Of a DNA stretch of 64,000 bases, positions 42,903 through 50,802 are shown piece by piece. The notes beneath the pieces are model-generated. The model had not been told where the DNA came from. It searched no databases and was given only the letters and a program-made list of their open reading frames with translations. A program made the translations under genes and the position numbers. The stretch's first letter is position 1; every line of letters begins with the position of its first letter. Source of the stretch: Prolixibacter denitrificans (GTDB taxonomy: Bacteria > Bacteroidota > Bacteroidia > Bacteroidales > Prolixibacteraceae); NCBI RefSeq assembly GCF_003014495.1, contig NZ_PYGC01000010.1, positions 1 through 64,000 of the forward strand, read 5' to 3'.

Positions 42903-43304
42903 ATGAATACGGATAACAATAAAAAGGTGGTGCTCCGCTTTAATAAGGAATTACTGGAAAAGGGAAACACCGAGGTGTTAAAAGAGATTATCTCTTATGA
43001 TTTCATCAATCATACGGCCCCCGCAAATATGCCACACGATATCAACGGCATGATTCAATTGGTAAAGGTTCTCCATCAGGGATTCCCCGATTTGAAAGTA
43101 GAGATTCATGAACAAATCGGCGAAAACGATTTGGTATCATCCAGAAAAACACTCCACGGAACTCACCTGGGAGAAATCATGGGGCACCCCGCAACCGGTA
43201 AAAAAGTTACTATGAGCGTAATGGACATAGTACGTGTGAAAAACGGCAAGTACACCGACCATTGGGGACTGAATGATATCATGCAGGTAATTGCAGAGCT
43301 ATAA
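42903..43304 (+). CDS. SnoaL-like ester cyclase family protein
   Basis: 133 residues with the NTF2-like fold: VLRFNKELLEKGNTEVLKEIISYDFINH at the start, MIQLVKVLHQGFPDLKVEI, and a C-terminal HWGLNDIMQVIAEL. This matches the SnoaL/ester-cyclase family, whose members act on polyketide-like or other small molecules. Activity here is unproven. Spaced 65 bp after the DoxX-like gene. Confidence 0.88.
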   Translation: MNTDNNKKVVLRFNKELLEKGNTEVLKEIISYDFINHTAPANMPHDINGMIQLVKVLHQGFPDLKVEIHEQIGENDLVSSRKTLHGTHLGEIMGHPATGKKVTMSVMDIVRVKNGKYTDHWGLNDIMQVIAEL

Positions 43305-43350
43305 AAGGGCCAGGTACTTTCATTTCTGGTCAATTTTAAAAGCATTGGTT

Positions 43351-43806
43351 ATGAAGACGGTTTTATTACTGGGATTAATCCTTTGTCAATCGTTGGTTAC
43401 TGAGGATGTACCCAATATTCACCATAAACATGAAAAAAAGAAAAATATCATGAATTCGACACATCAAAATATCGCAAATAACATCAAAACTGAAAGGCAA
43501 GTTCTGATTGACAAATTTTATGTTCCCAAAGAAGCAAAATCAGAATTTGTCAATCGCATGATGTTAAACAGACATTTCATTAAGAATCTCCCCGGATTTA
43601 TCACAGACAACGTTTACGAACATACAGATGAAGAAGGAAACTTTATATATGTGACCGTCGCCATCTGGCAGAATTCTGCTGCACTTGACAAAGCGAAAGA
43701 AGCGGTACAACAAGAGTATAAACGGATAAATTTTGCCCCACCGGAAATGCTTAACCGGTTACATATAAAGATGGAAAGAGAAATCTATTCCGAATTGGAC
43801 GATTAA
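43351..43806 (+). CDS. ABM-type (antibiotic biosynthesis monooxygenase fold) protein
   Basis: 151 residues from the ATG at 43351, which opens a hydrophobic signal-like segment (MKTVLLLGLILCQSL). A second ATG at 43450 would give a cytoplasmic 118-residue protein holding only the domain. The domain has the dimeric alpha-beta barrel layout (VLIDKFYVPKEAKSEFVNRMM, FIYVTVAIWQNSAALDKAKEAV). Such proteins oxidise small aromatics or degrade heme without a cofactor. Which start is used decides its location. Confidence 0.75.
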   Translation: MKTVLLLGLILCQSLVTEDVPNIHHKHEKKKNIMNSTHQNIANNIKTERQVLIDKFYVPKEAKSEFVNRMMLNRHFIKNLPGFITDNVYEHTDEEGNFIYVTVAIWQNSAALDKAKEAVQQEYKRINFAPPEMLNRLHIKMEREIYSELDD

Positions 43807-43821
43807 TTAATCACTTCATCC

Positions 43822-44457
43822 ATGAACGTTTTCTTATTTGGCGCTTCCGGTCCAACAGGATTGCGCGTAGTTGATCAATTGCTGACAAGCGGTTACCGGG
43901 TAAAAGCGATGGCGCGTAATCCTGAGAGTTGTAGTTTTCCCGATTCAAAAAGTCTGACTGTGTTGAAAGGCGATGTTATGCAACCAGACACCTTTCAGGA
44001 TCATTTCTCAGATATTGACGTGGTGATTTCAACATTGGGAACAGGGACAAACAGAAAGCCGACCAACATCTATTCTGAAGGAGGCCGGAATATGATGGCC
44101 GCCATGAAGAAATTTGGGATTAAAAAACTGATTGTCCTGACTGCTGCGGCATTCGATACTTCCGATCCGCAAACAAACACATTTATTGTGAAAGCGATTG
44201 TCCGGCAATTATTTAAAAATATCTATACTGACATGGAAATGCTGGAAAAACTGCTGGAAGAGAACACCGATATTGATTGGATTTGCATTCGGCCGACTAG
44301 ATTGACTTCAAAGAAAGGAACGGGAAAATATCGGACTAATCTGAACCACAGCCCAAAGGGAGGTAGAAAGATTTCGCGAAAGGATCTGTCCAAATTCATA
44401 GTCGAACAAGTAGAGTCAGATGAATATATTCACGAGAAACCAGTTGTTGCCTATTAG
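43822..44457 (+). CDS. NAD(P)-binding SDR-like (NmrA/atypical) protein
   Basis: 211 residues with a Rossmann start MNVFLFGASGPTGLRVVDQL (GxxGxxG at 7-13), an Arg in AMARNPES that favours NADPH, and KKLIVLTAAAF. The active-site Tyr-x3-Lys is not obvious, placing it with the atypical SDR NAD(P)H-binding group (BVR-B-like). Reductase or redox-sensor functions are both possible. It is 15 bp after the ABM gene, so the two are co-transcribed. Confidence 0.88.
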   Translation: MNVFLFGASGPTGLRVVDQLLTSGYRVKAMARNPESCSFPDSKSLTVLKGDVMQPDTFQDHFSDIDVVISTLGTGTNRKPTNIYSEGGRNMMAAMKKFGIKKLIVLTAAAFDTSDPQTNTFIVKAIVRQLFKNIYTDMEMLEKLLEENTDIDWICIRPTRLTSKKGTGKYRTNLNHSPKGGRKISRKDLSKFIVEQVESDEYIHEKPVVAY

Positions 44458-44565
44458 AAACACATTTACGAGTACAAGCAACCTAGGCAAGTGAGTTTCT
44501 CCCGAAATCGATTATCGCTTCAAAATAAAAGGCGGCCCCTTTATAAACTCTAAAACAAAGTTGAA

Positions 44566-45180
44566 ATGAAAAAATCATATCAAATTACAGGAATGACTTG
44601 CGAGGGCTGTAAAAAACTGGTGCATGACAGCCTATTAAAAGTTGATGGCGTAGATCAGGTTGATATTGATCTGGAAAGTGGTCAAGGCACAATCGACTCG
44701 AAAAACATAGTTCAAATAGCGGTTTTACAGCGCGCGTTGTCAAACACTCTGTACAAAATATCTGAAGCGGAAGACGAGGCAGAAGAAACAGGAGAAACTC
44801 TTTCAGAGCAGTATCGAAAACTTGTTATTGATTACGTTACAGCCATTGGCCGGTTTGATTATGACAAACTCAAAAACTGCCTTTGCCCCGATTTTAAGTT
44901 TGATGGCGGATTGCAAACCAATTCATCGAACGAATATATTGATATGCTAAAGGAACATTCAGGTTCAAATAAGGCAGGTATCTTAAGAAACGAAATTAAG
45001 GCCATTTTTATCGAAGGAAAAGAAGCCTGTGTCATTTATGATATGCACACCAGCAAACCAGTCCCCCCAGTGACTTTTATGGAACAACTCGTTTTTGAGA
45101 ATAAAAAGTTGAAATCCACAAAAATGATGTTTGAACGTCCAAAGATGGAGAAGTTGATAGCGGCAATTCAAAGTTCCTAA
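44566..45180 (+). CDS. Heavy-metal-associated (HMA) domain fused to a SnoaL/NTF2-like domain
   Basis: 204 residues. The first 66 are an HMA ferredoxin-like domain with the metal-binding GMTCEGC (Cys12, Cys15). After an acidic linker (SEAEDEAEETGETLSEQ), residues from about 85 form an NTF2/SnoaL-like domain (VIDYVTAIGRFDYDKLKNCLCPDFKFDGG, then YDMHTSKPVPPVTFMEQLVFENKKL). HMA domains bind Cu, Zn or similar. Fusion with SnoaL is unusual in general knowledge of these families. It ends the plus-strand enzyme run. Confidence 0.87.
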   Translation: MKKSYQITGMTCEGCKKLVHDSLLKVDGVDQVDIDLESGQGTIDSKNIVQIAVLQRALSNTLYKISEAEDEAEETGETLSEQYRKLVIDYVTAIGRFDYDKLKNCLCPDFKFDGGLQTNSSNEYIDMLKEHSGSNKAGILRNEIKAIFIEGKEACVIYDMHTSKPVPPVTFMEQLVFENKKLKSTKMMFERPKMEKLIAAIQSS

Positions 45181-45494
45181 CCATAAAAATTAAAGTTTTA
45201 CAAAAACTGAGATAGCATGGAAAAACGAATTTTATTTCAAACAGCTTTTGGTTGCCAAATCATCGGTTTGGTAATTTCGTCCGGCACTAATTTGATTGAT
45301 TTCCTTACTTTTTAAATATATGGGGAACCGAAAAAATCAAGCTAAGATTGAAAATGCATGCGGCAAATTTTTGAGAAAGGATTAAATGACAATTAAAAAG
45401 TCACTGCACTGTGATGTATTAATGTCTCCCAGTATCTGAACAGTGATTGAAGATATAATTAATATGTCCAGTACTTTGTAAAGATAGAAGACCT
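45181..45494. other. Intergenic region, A/T-rich
   Basis: 314 bp. A 32-codon ORF from an ATG at 45217 to TAA at 45315 (starting MEKRILFQTAFGCQIIG) looks membrane-like but could be chance; nothing else was recognised. Confidence 0.35.
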
Positions 45495-46079
45495 GTGAAA
45501 TTGAAACTGAATTTTATAAAGCTGTCAAAAACGGAAATAACATCGTTTGTCTTGACTTTAATTGCAACGCTCATTGGCGTACTGCTAGCAATTAGTCTGT
45601 CGAATTCAGAGGCAGCGAAAAAGGAAAAAGAAGATACGGTAAAGCTCCTTAACTCAGCGAACATAATTGTCAAAGGAACAAGCAATTATACCAGAGAACT
45701 TGATAGTTATATTACAAATTTAAAAGATACCGTTCATGTTGATTCGACAGCAATCAGAAGAATCGAAAAACAAAACCCGATCCCCTATCCCGATTTGCTT
45801 GAATCCATCATAGCAAACGACATCGTTTCGAAGAACTTGTCCCAATATACACACACTGAAATCTATATTTACTTGCTTAATCTTCGAAAGTTAGCCGCCT
45901 ATAAATCGATCAATTATTATCAGAAATCATTGGAAGAATTAGAGCTTCTTTTAGAGCTTGAGAGCAAATTCCAAGAAGATGAAATCAACCTAAATCAACT
46001 AAAAAAAGAGTTTGCGAAAGGTCGTAATGAACTTGCAAAAAAATACCGGGACAAGAACGTCACTGAATTAAATAACTAA
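45495..46079 (+). CDS. Membrane-anchored coiled-coil protein, unknown function
   Basis: 194 residues from a GTG start at 45495. One membrane helix near the N-terminus (TEITSFVLTLIATLIGVLLAISL) is followed by a long helical region with Glu/Lys-rich heptad-like stretches (NSEAAKKEKEDTVKLLNSA, SLEELELLLELESKFQEDEI). Base composition is A/T-rich compared with neighbours. No family is recognised; the layout resembles small bacterial inner-membrane proteins with a periplasmic or cytoplasmic coiled coil. Confidence 0.65.
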   Translation: MKLKLNFIKLSKTEITSFVLTLIATLIGVLLAISLSNSEAAKKEKEDTVKLLNSANIIVKGTSNYTRELDSYITNLKDTVHVDSTAIRRIEKQNPIPYPDLLESIIANDIVSKNLSQYTHTEIYIYLLNLRKLAAYKSINYYQKSLEELELLLELESKFQEDEINLNQLKKEFAKGRNELAKKYRDKNVTELNN

Positions 46080-46307
46080 ATATCATAATGCTTTAATGAT
46101 GGAAATTAAGAGCTTGTTAATATATGTTATACAGACAAGGAGATTCCACGGTAACAGATGAACCGAGAGAGTATTCTTTTCCCAAACCTTATTTCCCGCT
46201 TTATAAACAAGACATTCCCAGGAACAACAAGTGCTCCGAATAACGGGCCGGAATATAGAGACGTACCAGACCGAGATGATGGAATTTCAGACTTTCGATC
46301 CGACCAA

Positions 46308-47039
46308 TCAATTGATTCTTGGCGTAATATTGAGCCACGTTCCTTTGGTCAGGAAACTCTCTTCAACCTGCTCTTCCAACTCTAAAAAGCGCTGATAAGG
46401 CAAAGCGAAGGAAAGAATGTCTTTGTCGACCAGTTTTCGTACCGAAATATCTGTTAGCCCGACAAAGCACGTTGACCCTCCTTTTTCGGCCTCCGACAGC
46501 GGATACAGTACCGTTTGCTGGCATCCTGCGGCAAAGTCAATTTTCACATTGTCCTGCGTCTCTTTGTCGTAGTTAGCGAGCGTCGTCAGCGCGGAAAGCT
46601 GATCGGCATTGGCCAGGAAAATAACGACTTCCGGAGTTTCGTCTTCTTTCAATTCCGAAAGTGGTTTGAACACCATATACTTCTCGGTTACAATCTCGGG
46701 TAGCCCGGTAGCGAATTTTTCGGCTAAATCTGTATTCTTCAGGTAGAATTCACCTTCCCGTCCATCCGGCCAACCGTCCGATAAAAGATGTGTAATAAAA
46801 TCCATGTTGTAACAACCCACTCCCAAACCAACCTGTCCGCCCATACAAGGGGTCGATTTCTCATCGAATACCGCTGTTCTCCCTTTTGCAGCGGCATTTA
46901 ACAACGAAACCACACATCCCCACCGTCCCTCTTTAAACTGGGCGGCATTATCGGGTCTAACAGTCGAACGGAACACGGCAACCGGGTGATTTTTCAATCC
47001 GATGGCGTCTGCAATTTTACTTTTGGTAATCACACTCAT
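46308..47039 (-). CDS. DUF169-family protein
   Basis: 243 residues matching DUF169: [32 protein letters not shown], then [15 protein letters not shown], and a C-terminal [22 protein letters not shown]. The family is found in many anaerobes, often near metal or redox genes, and conserved Cys residues (Cys42, Cys65, Cys76 roughly) may bind a metal or cofactor, but no reaction is known. It is alone on its strand. Confidence 0.88.
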   Translation of the reverse strand: MSVITKSKIADAIGLKNHPVAVFRSTVRPDNAAQFKEGRWGCVVSLLNAAAKGRTAVFDEKSTPCMGGQVGLGVGCYNMDFITHLLSDGWPDGREGEFYLKNTDLAEKFATGLPEIVTEKYMVFKPLSELKEDETPEVVIFLANADQLSALTTLANYDKETQDNVKIDFAAGCQQTVLYPLSEAEKGGSTCFVGLTDISVRKLVDKDILSFALPYQRFLELEEQVEESFLTKGTWLNITPRIN

Positions 47040-47180
47040 GATTTCTCTTCACTAATTTTTCCTTTTGTTTATCCATAGCTCTTTTCAGAGATATGACTTT
47101 CGTTTAAAGATATCGTTCTAAACGATTCGCCCCTGGTTCAAGCGTCTTTGAATGAATTTAAATTGGTCAGCCTATACGCA

Positions 47181-47332
47181 AAGCCCTGACAAGGTTTGGA
47201 ATCCTGTCAGGCTTAGAAGATGCTCTGATTCGTTATCCTTTCATTCCCGACGCTGTTTTATACCACCTTTAGGGTTAGACAACCACTGACGGGGAATGGA
47301 CCGCTACCCTGTCAGTGCTCGAAGCCCCGACG
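47181..47332. repeat. Composite palindromic repeat element III
   Basis: A degenerate family-A palindrome (47181-47214, AAGCCCTGAC and CCTGTCAGGCTT), a C-type fragment (CCCGACGCTG, 47247-47256), and a family-B block (47262-47332, ACCACCTTTAGGGTT, AACCACTGACGGGGAATGG, CCCTGTCAGTGCTC). It shares the order and the GACGGGGAATGG segment with element I, 13 kb away. Confidence 0.75.
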
Positions 47333-47398
47333 TTTTTTTAACCGTTTTGATACCGACAACATGTGAGCCTGCAACCTCCAAATCATCACAAGTAGGTA

Positions 47399-47429
47399 TT
47401 TCAAACCATCCTTCCAGCCCGTAGTTTTG
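47399..47429 (+). promoter_or_regulatory. Bacteroidota-type promoter of the porin-FMN operon
   Basis: TAGTTTTG (47422-47429) fits TAnnTTTG exactly; TTTC at 47399-47402 stands at the -33 distance in place of TTTG. The ATG of the porin gene follows 35 bp later. Confidence 0.45.
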
Positions 47430-47464
47430 CAACCAAATAAGTTAACCTAAATGACAATAGCACA

Positions 47465-48667
47465 ATGCGAACTCTACTTTTATTGATTCTGGCGGGCATT
47501 TTCACAGGGGTAAATGCCCAGACAAACGACAGCCTATCCAATGTTTATTTGAACAGCGCCGATAATCAAATGCTAAATACAAGCCGGCTGACAATCGGAG
47601 GCTACGGAGAAATCCATTACAACCAACCATTAAATTCCGGCATCCGCAATAACGGTTCTCTGGATGTACACCGAATGGTACTGATGTTTGGCTATAAATT
47701 CAACAATCGAACGCAGTTTGTCTCCGAGATTGAATTCGAACACATTGGTGAAGTAGCCGTCGAACAGGCCTTCCTGCAATATAAAATCAACAACTACATC
47801 AACTTCCGGGGAGGTCTATTGCTAACCCCAATGGGAATTATCAACGAATACCACGAACCAACAACATTCAACGGAGTAGAACGCCCGTTGGTGGACAAAT
47901 ACATCAGCCCGACCACCTGGCGCGAAGTAGGAGCTGGTTTCTCCGGAACATACCTTCCGGCGTCTCTGAAATACCAGGTATACGTCGTCAATGGCTTCAA
48001 AAGCTTCGATGGTTCGGGTACCCTGAGTGGTAAATACGGCCTGCGGAAAGGGCGGCAAAAGGGGGCTGAGTCGTTTATGAGCGCTCCTAATGTGACCGGG
48101 AAAATCGAATACTTCGGTGTCCGCGGATTGAACGTAGGCTTATCCGGATATTTTGGCAAAACACAAAGTACGCTGTACGATGGTGTTGACAAGAATGACC
48201 GCACGGCAATCGCTCACGCCGACTCTTCTGTTGTCGGTGTATCGATGGTAGGTGTCGATGCCCGTTATACCACGGGAGGATGGCAGTTGAGAGGTCAATA
48301 CTATTATGCCGGCCTTTCCAATACCGGGGCCTATAACCGCTTCACTGCGACAGACGGAACACCCAATGATTTGGGTAGTTCTTTGATGGGGTATTATGCA
48401 GAAGCCGGCTACAATGTTTTTCGTGGATTGGAAAAAAAATACGGGGAGTTGATTCCATTTGCCCGTTACGCTTATCTCAATACTCAGAATACACTAGCAC
48501 CCGGTATTTCCCGCAACAGCAACAATGAGAAAAAAATCATCACGACCGGTTTAACCTGGAAGATAACTCCCGGGGCCGTTATTAAAGCCGATATGCAGTT
48601 TATGAAATCGGAAGCTGACAACGCCTGGTCAAAAACATTGAATACAGGTATCGGCATCATGTTTTAA
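47465..48667 (+). CDS. Phosphate-selective-porin-like outer-membrane protein (OprO/OprP family)
   Basis: 400 residues with signal peptide (LLLLILAGIFTGVNAQ). LTIGGYGEIHYNQPL, LDVHRMVLMFGYKFNNRTQFVSEIEFEH and FRGGLLLTPMGIINEYHEP are typical of the OprO/OprP-type barrels; the end (TGIGIMF) is the aromatic C-terminus. The substrate is not evident. It is followed 9 bp later by an FMN-binding protein, a pairing also seen in extracytoplasmic electron-transfer loci. Confidence 0.9.
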   Translation: MRTLLLLILAGIFTGVNAQTNDSLSNVYLNSADNQMLNTSRLTIGGYGEIHYNQPLNSGIRNNGSLDVHRMVLMFGYKFNNRTQFVSEIEFEHIGEVAVEQAFLQYKINNYINFRGGLLLTPMGIINEYHEPTTFNGVERPLVDKYISPTTWREVGAGFSGTYLPASLKYQVYVVNGFKSFDGSGTLSGKYGLRKGRQKGAESFMSAPNVTGKIEYFGVRGLNVGLSGYFGKTQSTLYDGVDKNDRTAIAHADSSVVGVSMVGVDARYTTGGWQLRGQYYYAGLSNTGAYNRFTATDGTPNDLGSSLMGYYAEAGYNVFRGLEKKYGELIPFARYAYLNTQNTLAPGISRNSNNEKKIITTGLTWKITPGAVIKADMQFMKSEADNAWSKTLNTGIGIMF

Positions 48668-48676
48668 CCGACCAAT

Positions 48677-49258
48677 ATGAAGAAAATTCTGCTTCTTTTG
48701 AGTTGGCTGCTGGTAAGTGCGGGAACGTACGCGGATAAGGGAATTGATTTTGCCAGCAAGCCGTTCATCCGGGCTATCGAAAAAGAGGATCTGAATGGAC
48801 TCTCCGACCTGGAAGAACTACAATTTTCTGATGCTGTACCGACAAAGAACATGCATGGTAAGTTCTTCCAAACCCGCAACGAGAATCGTCTGAGCCCGGT
48901 ACGGTATGCATACATTGGCAGGGTAAACAGCTGTCGTACAGGAGGATGTGCCGCACCTGGTAATATAACAGGTGAAATTGGATACGAGTATTTCGACTAT
49001 TTCATCTTGTATGATGCCCGTGGAAGTATCCTTCAAACCAAAGTATTCAATTACCAGGCTACACACGGACAGGAAATTACCGCACGCGGGTGGTTGAAAC
49101 AGTTTGATGGCTACAGCGGAAAGAACGATCTTCGCGTAGGACATGGAATCGATGCGATTTCCGGTGCTACCATATCGGTTTATGCCATTACAAGGGACGT
49201 AAAGGAAAAGACTCAGATGTTACAACAATGGCTAAGAACAAGTATTTCCCAAAAATAA
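48677..49258 (+). CDS. FMN-binding domain protein (covalent flavin, periplasmic)
   Basis: 193 residues with signal peptide (LLLSWLLVSAGTYADK). The C-terminal part holds the FMN-binding domain with the flavinylation motif DAISGATIS, where the Thr should receive FMN through ApbE. A GGCAAPG-type Cys-containing loop (CRTGGCAAP) precedes it. It is likely an electron carrier on the periplasmic side. It lies 9 bp past the porin gene; no ApbE or other redox partner is visible in the window. Confidence 0.88.
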   Translation: MKKILLLLSWLLVSAGTYADKGIDFASKPFIRAIEKEDLNGLSDLEELQFSDAVPTKNMHGKFFQTRNENRLSPVRYAYIGRVNSCRTGGCAAPGNITGEIGYEYFDYFILYDARGSILQTKVFNYQATHGQEITARGWLKQFDGYSGKNDLRVGHGIDAISGATISVYAITRDVKEKTQMLQQWLRTSISQK

Positions 49259-49342
49259 ACTCAAGTACACCCACGTGATGTTCAACTTCAATTCGAAGAG
49301 GACAATATTAACCAGAGATATGGAAAAGCCCCTGACCAGGTA

Positions 49343-49374
49343 ATAAAAAAAGCCCGGCTGCTATCGGCCGGGCT
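49343..49374 (-). terminator. Terminator of the DUF218 gene
   Basis: AGCCCGGC and GGCCGGGCT arms (49351-49374); on the minus strand a long T run follows. 23 bp past the stop codon. Confidence 0.85.
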
Positions 49375-49396
49375 TATCTAATCCAACCTATGCGAA

Positions 49397-50701
49397 TTAC
49401 GGATCTAACGGATCCATTGGATCAATAGTCAACGATTCAAGACGTGGTGTGAACTCGGTATCGTTCCGGCTTAACCGTTTGCCGGGAACGTAGGGCATGT
49501 AGCCAAACGCTTCCACACAACGCTTCTCAAATCCCATATTCGTGATGTAGTAACTCTGTCCTTTCGTGGTAGTGCAAAGCGCCTTTTTATGGATGGGTAT
49601 TCCGTAATGAATCATCAACCGGGCTGCATTGCGGTAGTTCGTTGTGGTATGCCGCGCATGGGGCTCGATGATGATAGCGCTTTCCGGGACACCGTATTCC
49701 TTTATCAATTCTTTTTTCATCTCGACGGCCTCGCAAAATGGCGTCTGGTCGGGATGCACATAGCCGCCGGAAGCGATGATAAAAGGTGCCTTTTTCTCAA
49801 AATATCGCTCGGCTGCCAGTTTGCAGCGAAGCATGCCGGCGGGACTTAAATCAACTCCTTTCTTTTCGGGACCATATCCCGGCAACAGGATAGCCGTATA
49901 AGGATACTCGTCGAAGTTCGTTTTCTGCACCTGCTCCCAAGCTTTCGCATTTTCACCGGTCACCATCGGCTCAAAACGGGCCGCTTCATCGCGATGGTTC
50001 ATCTTCAATAGCCACAGCGAAAAGGAAAGAGAGGGCTGAAAGAACAAACTCATTTTCTTTGTATCGTCCCCTACATTGCTGGCCAGCATATTAACCAGCA
50101 TCCGGTAATACTGCGAATTCACATCGTAGCTCACCGAATCGATTTTCGGGTAGAGCGGCTTCTCGCCCAAAGCGTAGGTCCGGATAATTCCGTTGATTCC
50201 TTTGGCGGAAATCTTCCAGGCTTGCGCCAGCAATGCGGCATCATCTAATTTGGCAAAATGTTCGTAGGCTCCGCTGGGGCGAATCTGTTCAGCTACCAGT
50301 GTTTGCAATGCTGCATCCAACTTGTACATTTTCTTCAGCTCATCACCTACTTTTTCAATTTCGTCACTGCTTAGCAGGAATAGTTCGGCCCAATGGGAAG
50401 TTTTGTCCCGCATCGATTCCATCGACTGATTCGGTAAGTCATAACCGGTAGCCTCTTTGATGTTTTTCACCCGTTCGGACAACAGCGATTTTAACACCGG
50501 ATCGGCTGCCAGCGCCTCTTGTACCGCCGGCAGTTTTTCCATCAGAGTCAGCAGGTAAAAGTTTTTATCCTGCACATAATTGCCTGATAAGGTCCATCGG
50601 TATCCCGGCTGGTAATCCACTTTCGGAGAAGCAGTTTGTGCTTTTCCCGCTAAGGTGAACAATACCAGGACAGCCAACAATACTATTTTTCGATTGCTCA
50701 T
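49397..50701 (-). CDS. DUF218/YdcF-like protein with long N-terminal region
   Basis: 434 residues with a signal peptide (MSNRKIVLLAVLVLFTLAGKA). The DUF218 (YdcF/SanA/ElyC) domain fills about 265-410: YTAILLPGYGP, FIIASGGYVHPDQTPFCEAV, IIEPHARHTTTNYRNAARLM. The first 260 residues, mainly helical, have no recognised match and make it about twice the length of simple YdcF proteins. DUF218 proteins bind nucleotide-like ligands or act in envelope polysaccharide control. It follows a SusCD operon but has its own terminator upstream. Confidence 0.85.
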   Translation of the reverse strand: MSNRKIVLLAVLVLFTLAGKAQTASPKVDYQPGYRWTLSGNYVQDKNFYLLTLMEKLPAVQEALAADPVLKSLLSERVKNIKEATGYDLPNQSMESMRDKTSHWAELFLLSSDEIEKVGDELKKMYKLDAALQTLVAEQIRPSGAYEHFAKLDDAALLAQAWKISAKGINGIIRTYALGEKPLYPKIDSVSYDVNSQYYRMLVNMLASNVGDDTKKMSLFFQPSLSFSLWLLKMNHRDEAARFEPMVTGENAKAWEQVQKTNFDEYPYTAILLPGYGPEKKGVDLSPAGMLRCKLAAERYFEKKAPFIIASGGYVHPDQTPFCEAVEMKKELIKEYGVPESAIIIEPHARHTTTNYRNAARLMIHYGIPIHKKALCTTTKGQSYYITNMGFEKRCVEAFGYMPYVPGKRLSRNDTEFTPRLESLTIDPMDPLDP

Positions 50702-50735
50702 AAGTTGAAATTATTTTCTGTTGAATAGAAAAAAA

Positions 50736-50767
50736 CCGGCCCCCGTCAATGAAAATCAGGGGGCCGG
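50736..50767 (-). terminator. Terminator of the second sigma-linked SusCD operon
   Basis: CCGGCCCCC and GGGGGCCGG, perfect 9-bp stem with a 14-nt loop, followed on the minus strand by a T run. 36 bp past the susD stop. Confidence 0.88.
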
Positions 50768-50802
50768 GTACTTTGGTGTTATCTAATAGAGAATGTATGA
50801 AC

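Larger units (their letters stand above)
47040..47464. other. Intergenic region with composite repeat III and a promoter
   Basis: 425 bp between divergent DUF169 and porin genes. The middle is repeat DNA (47181-47332); the right part holds the porin promoter. No ORF is supported. Confidence 0.5.

Noticed and set aside
46158..46385. 75-codon plus-strand open frame
   Set aside because: It overlaps the end of the DUF169 gene on the other strand, has no recognisable start region, and shows no domain.
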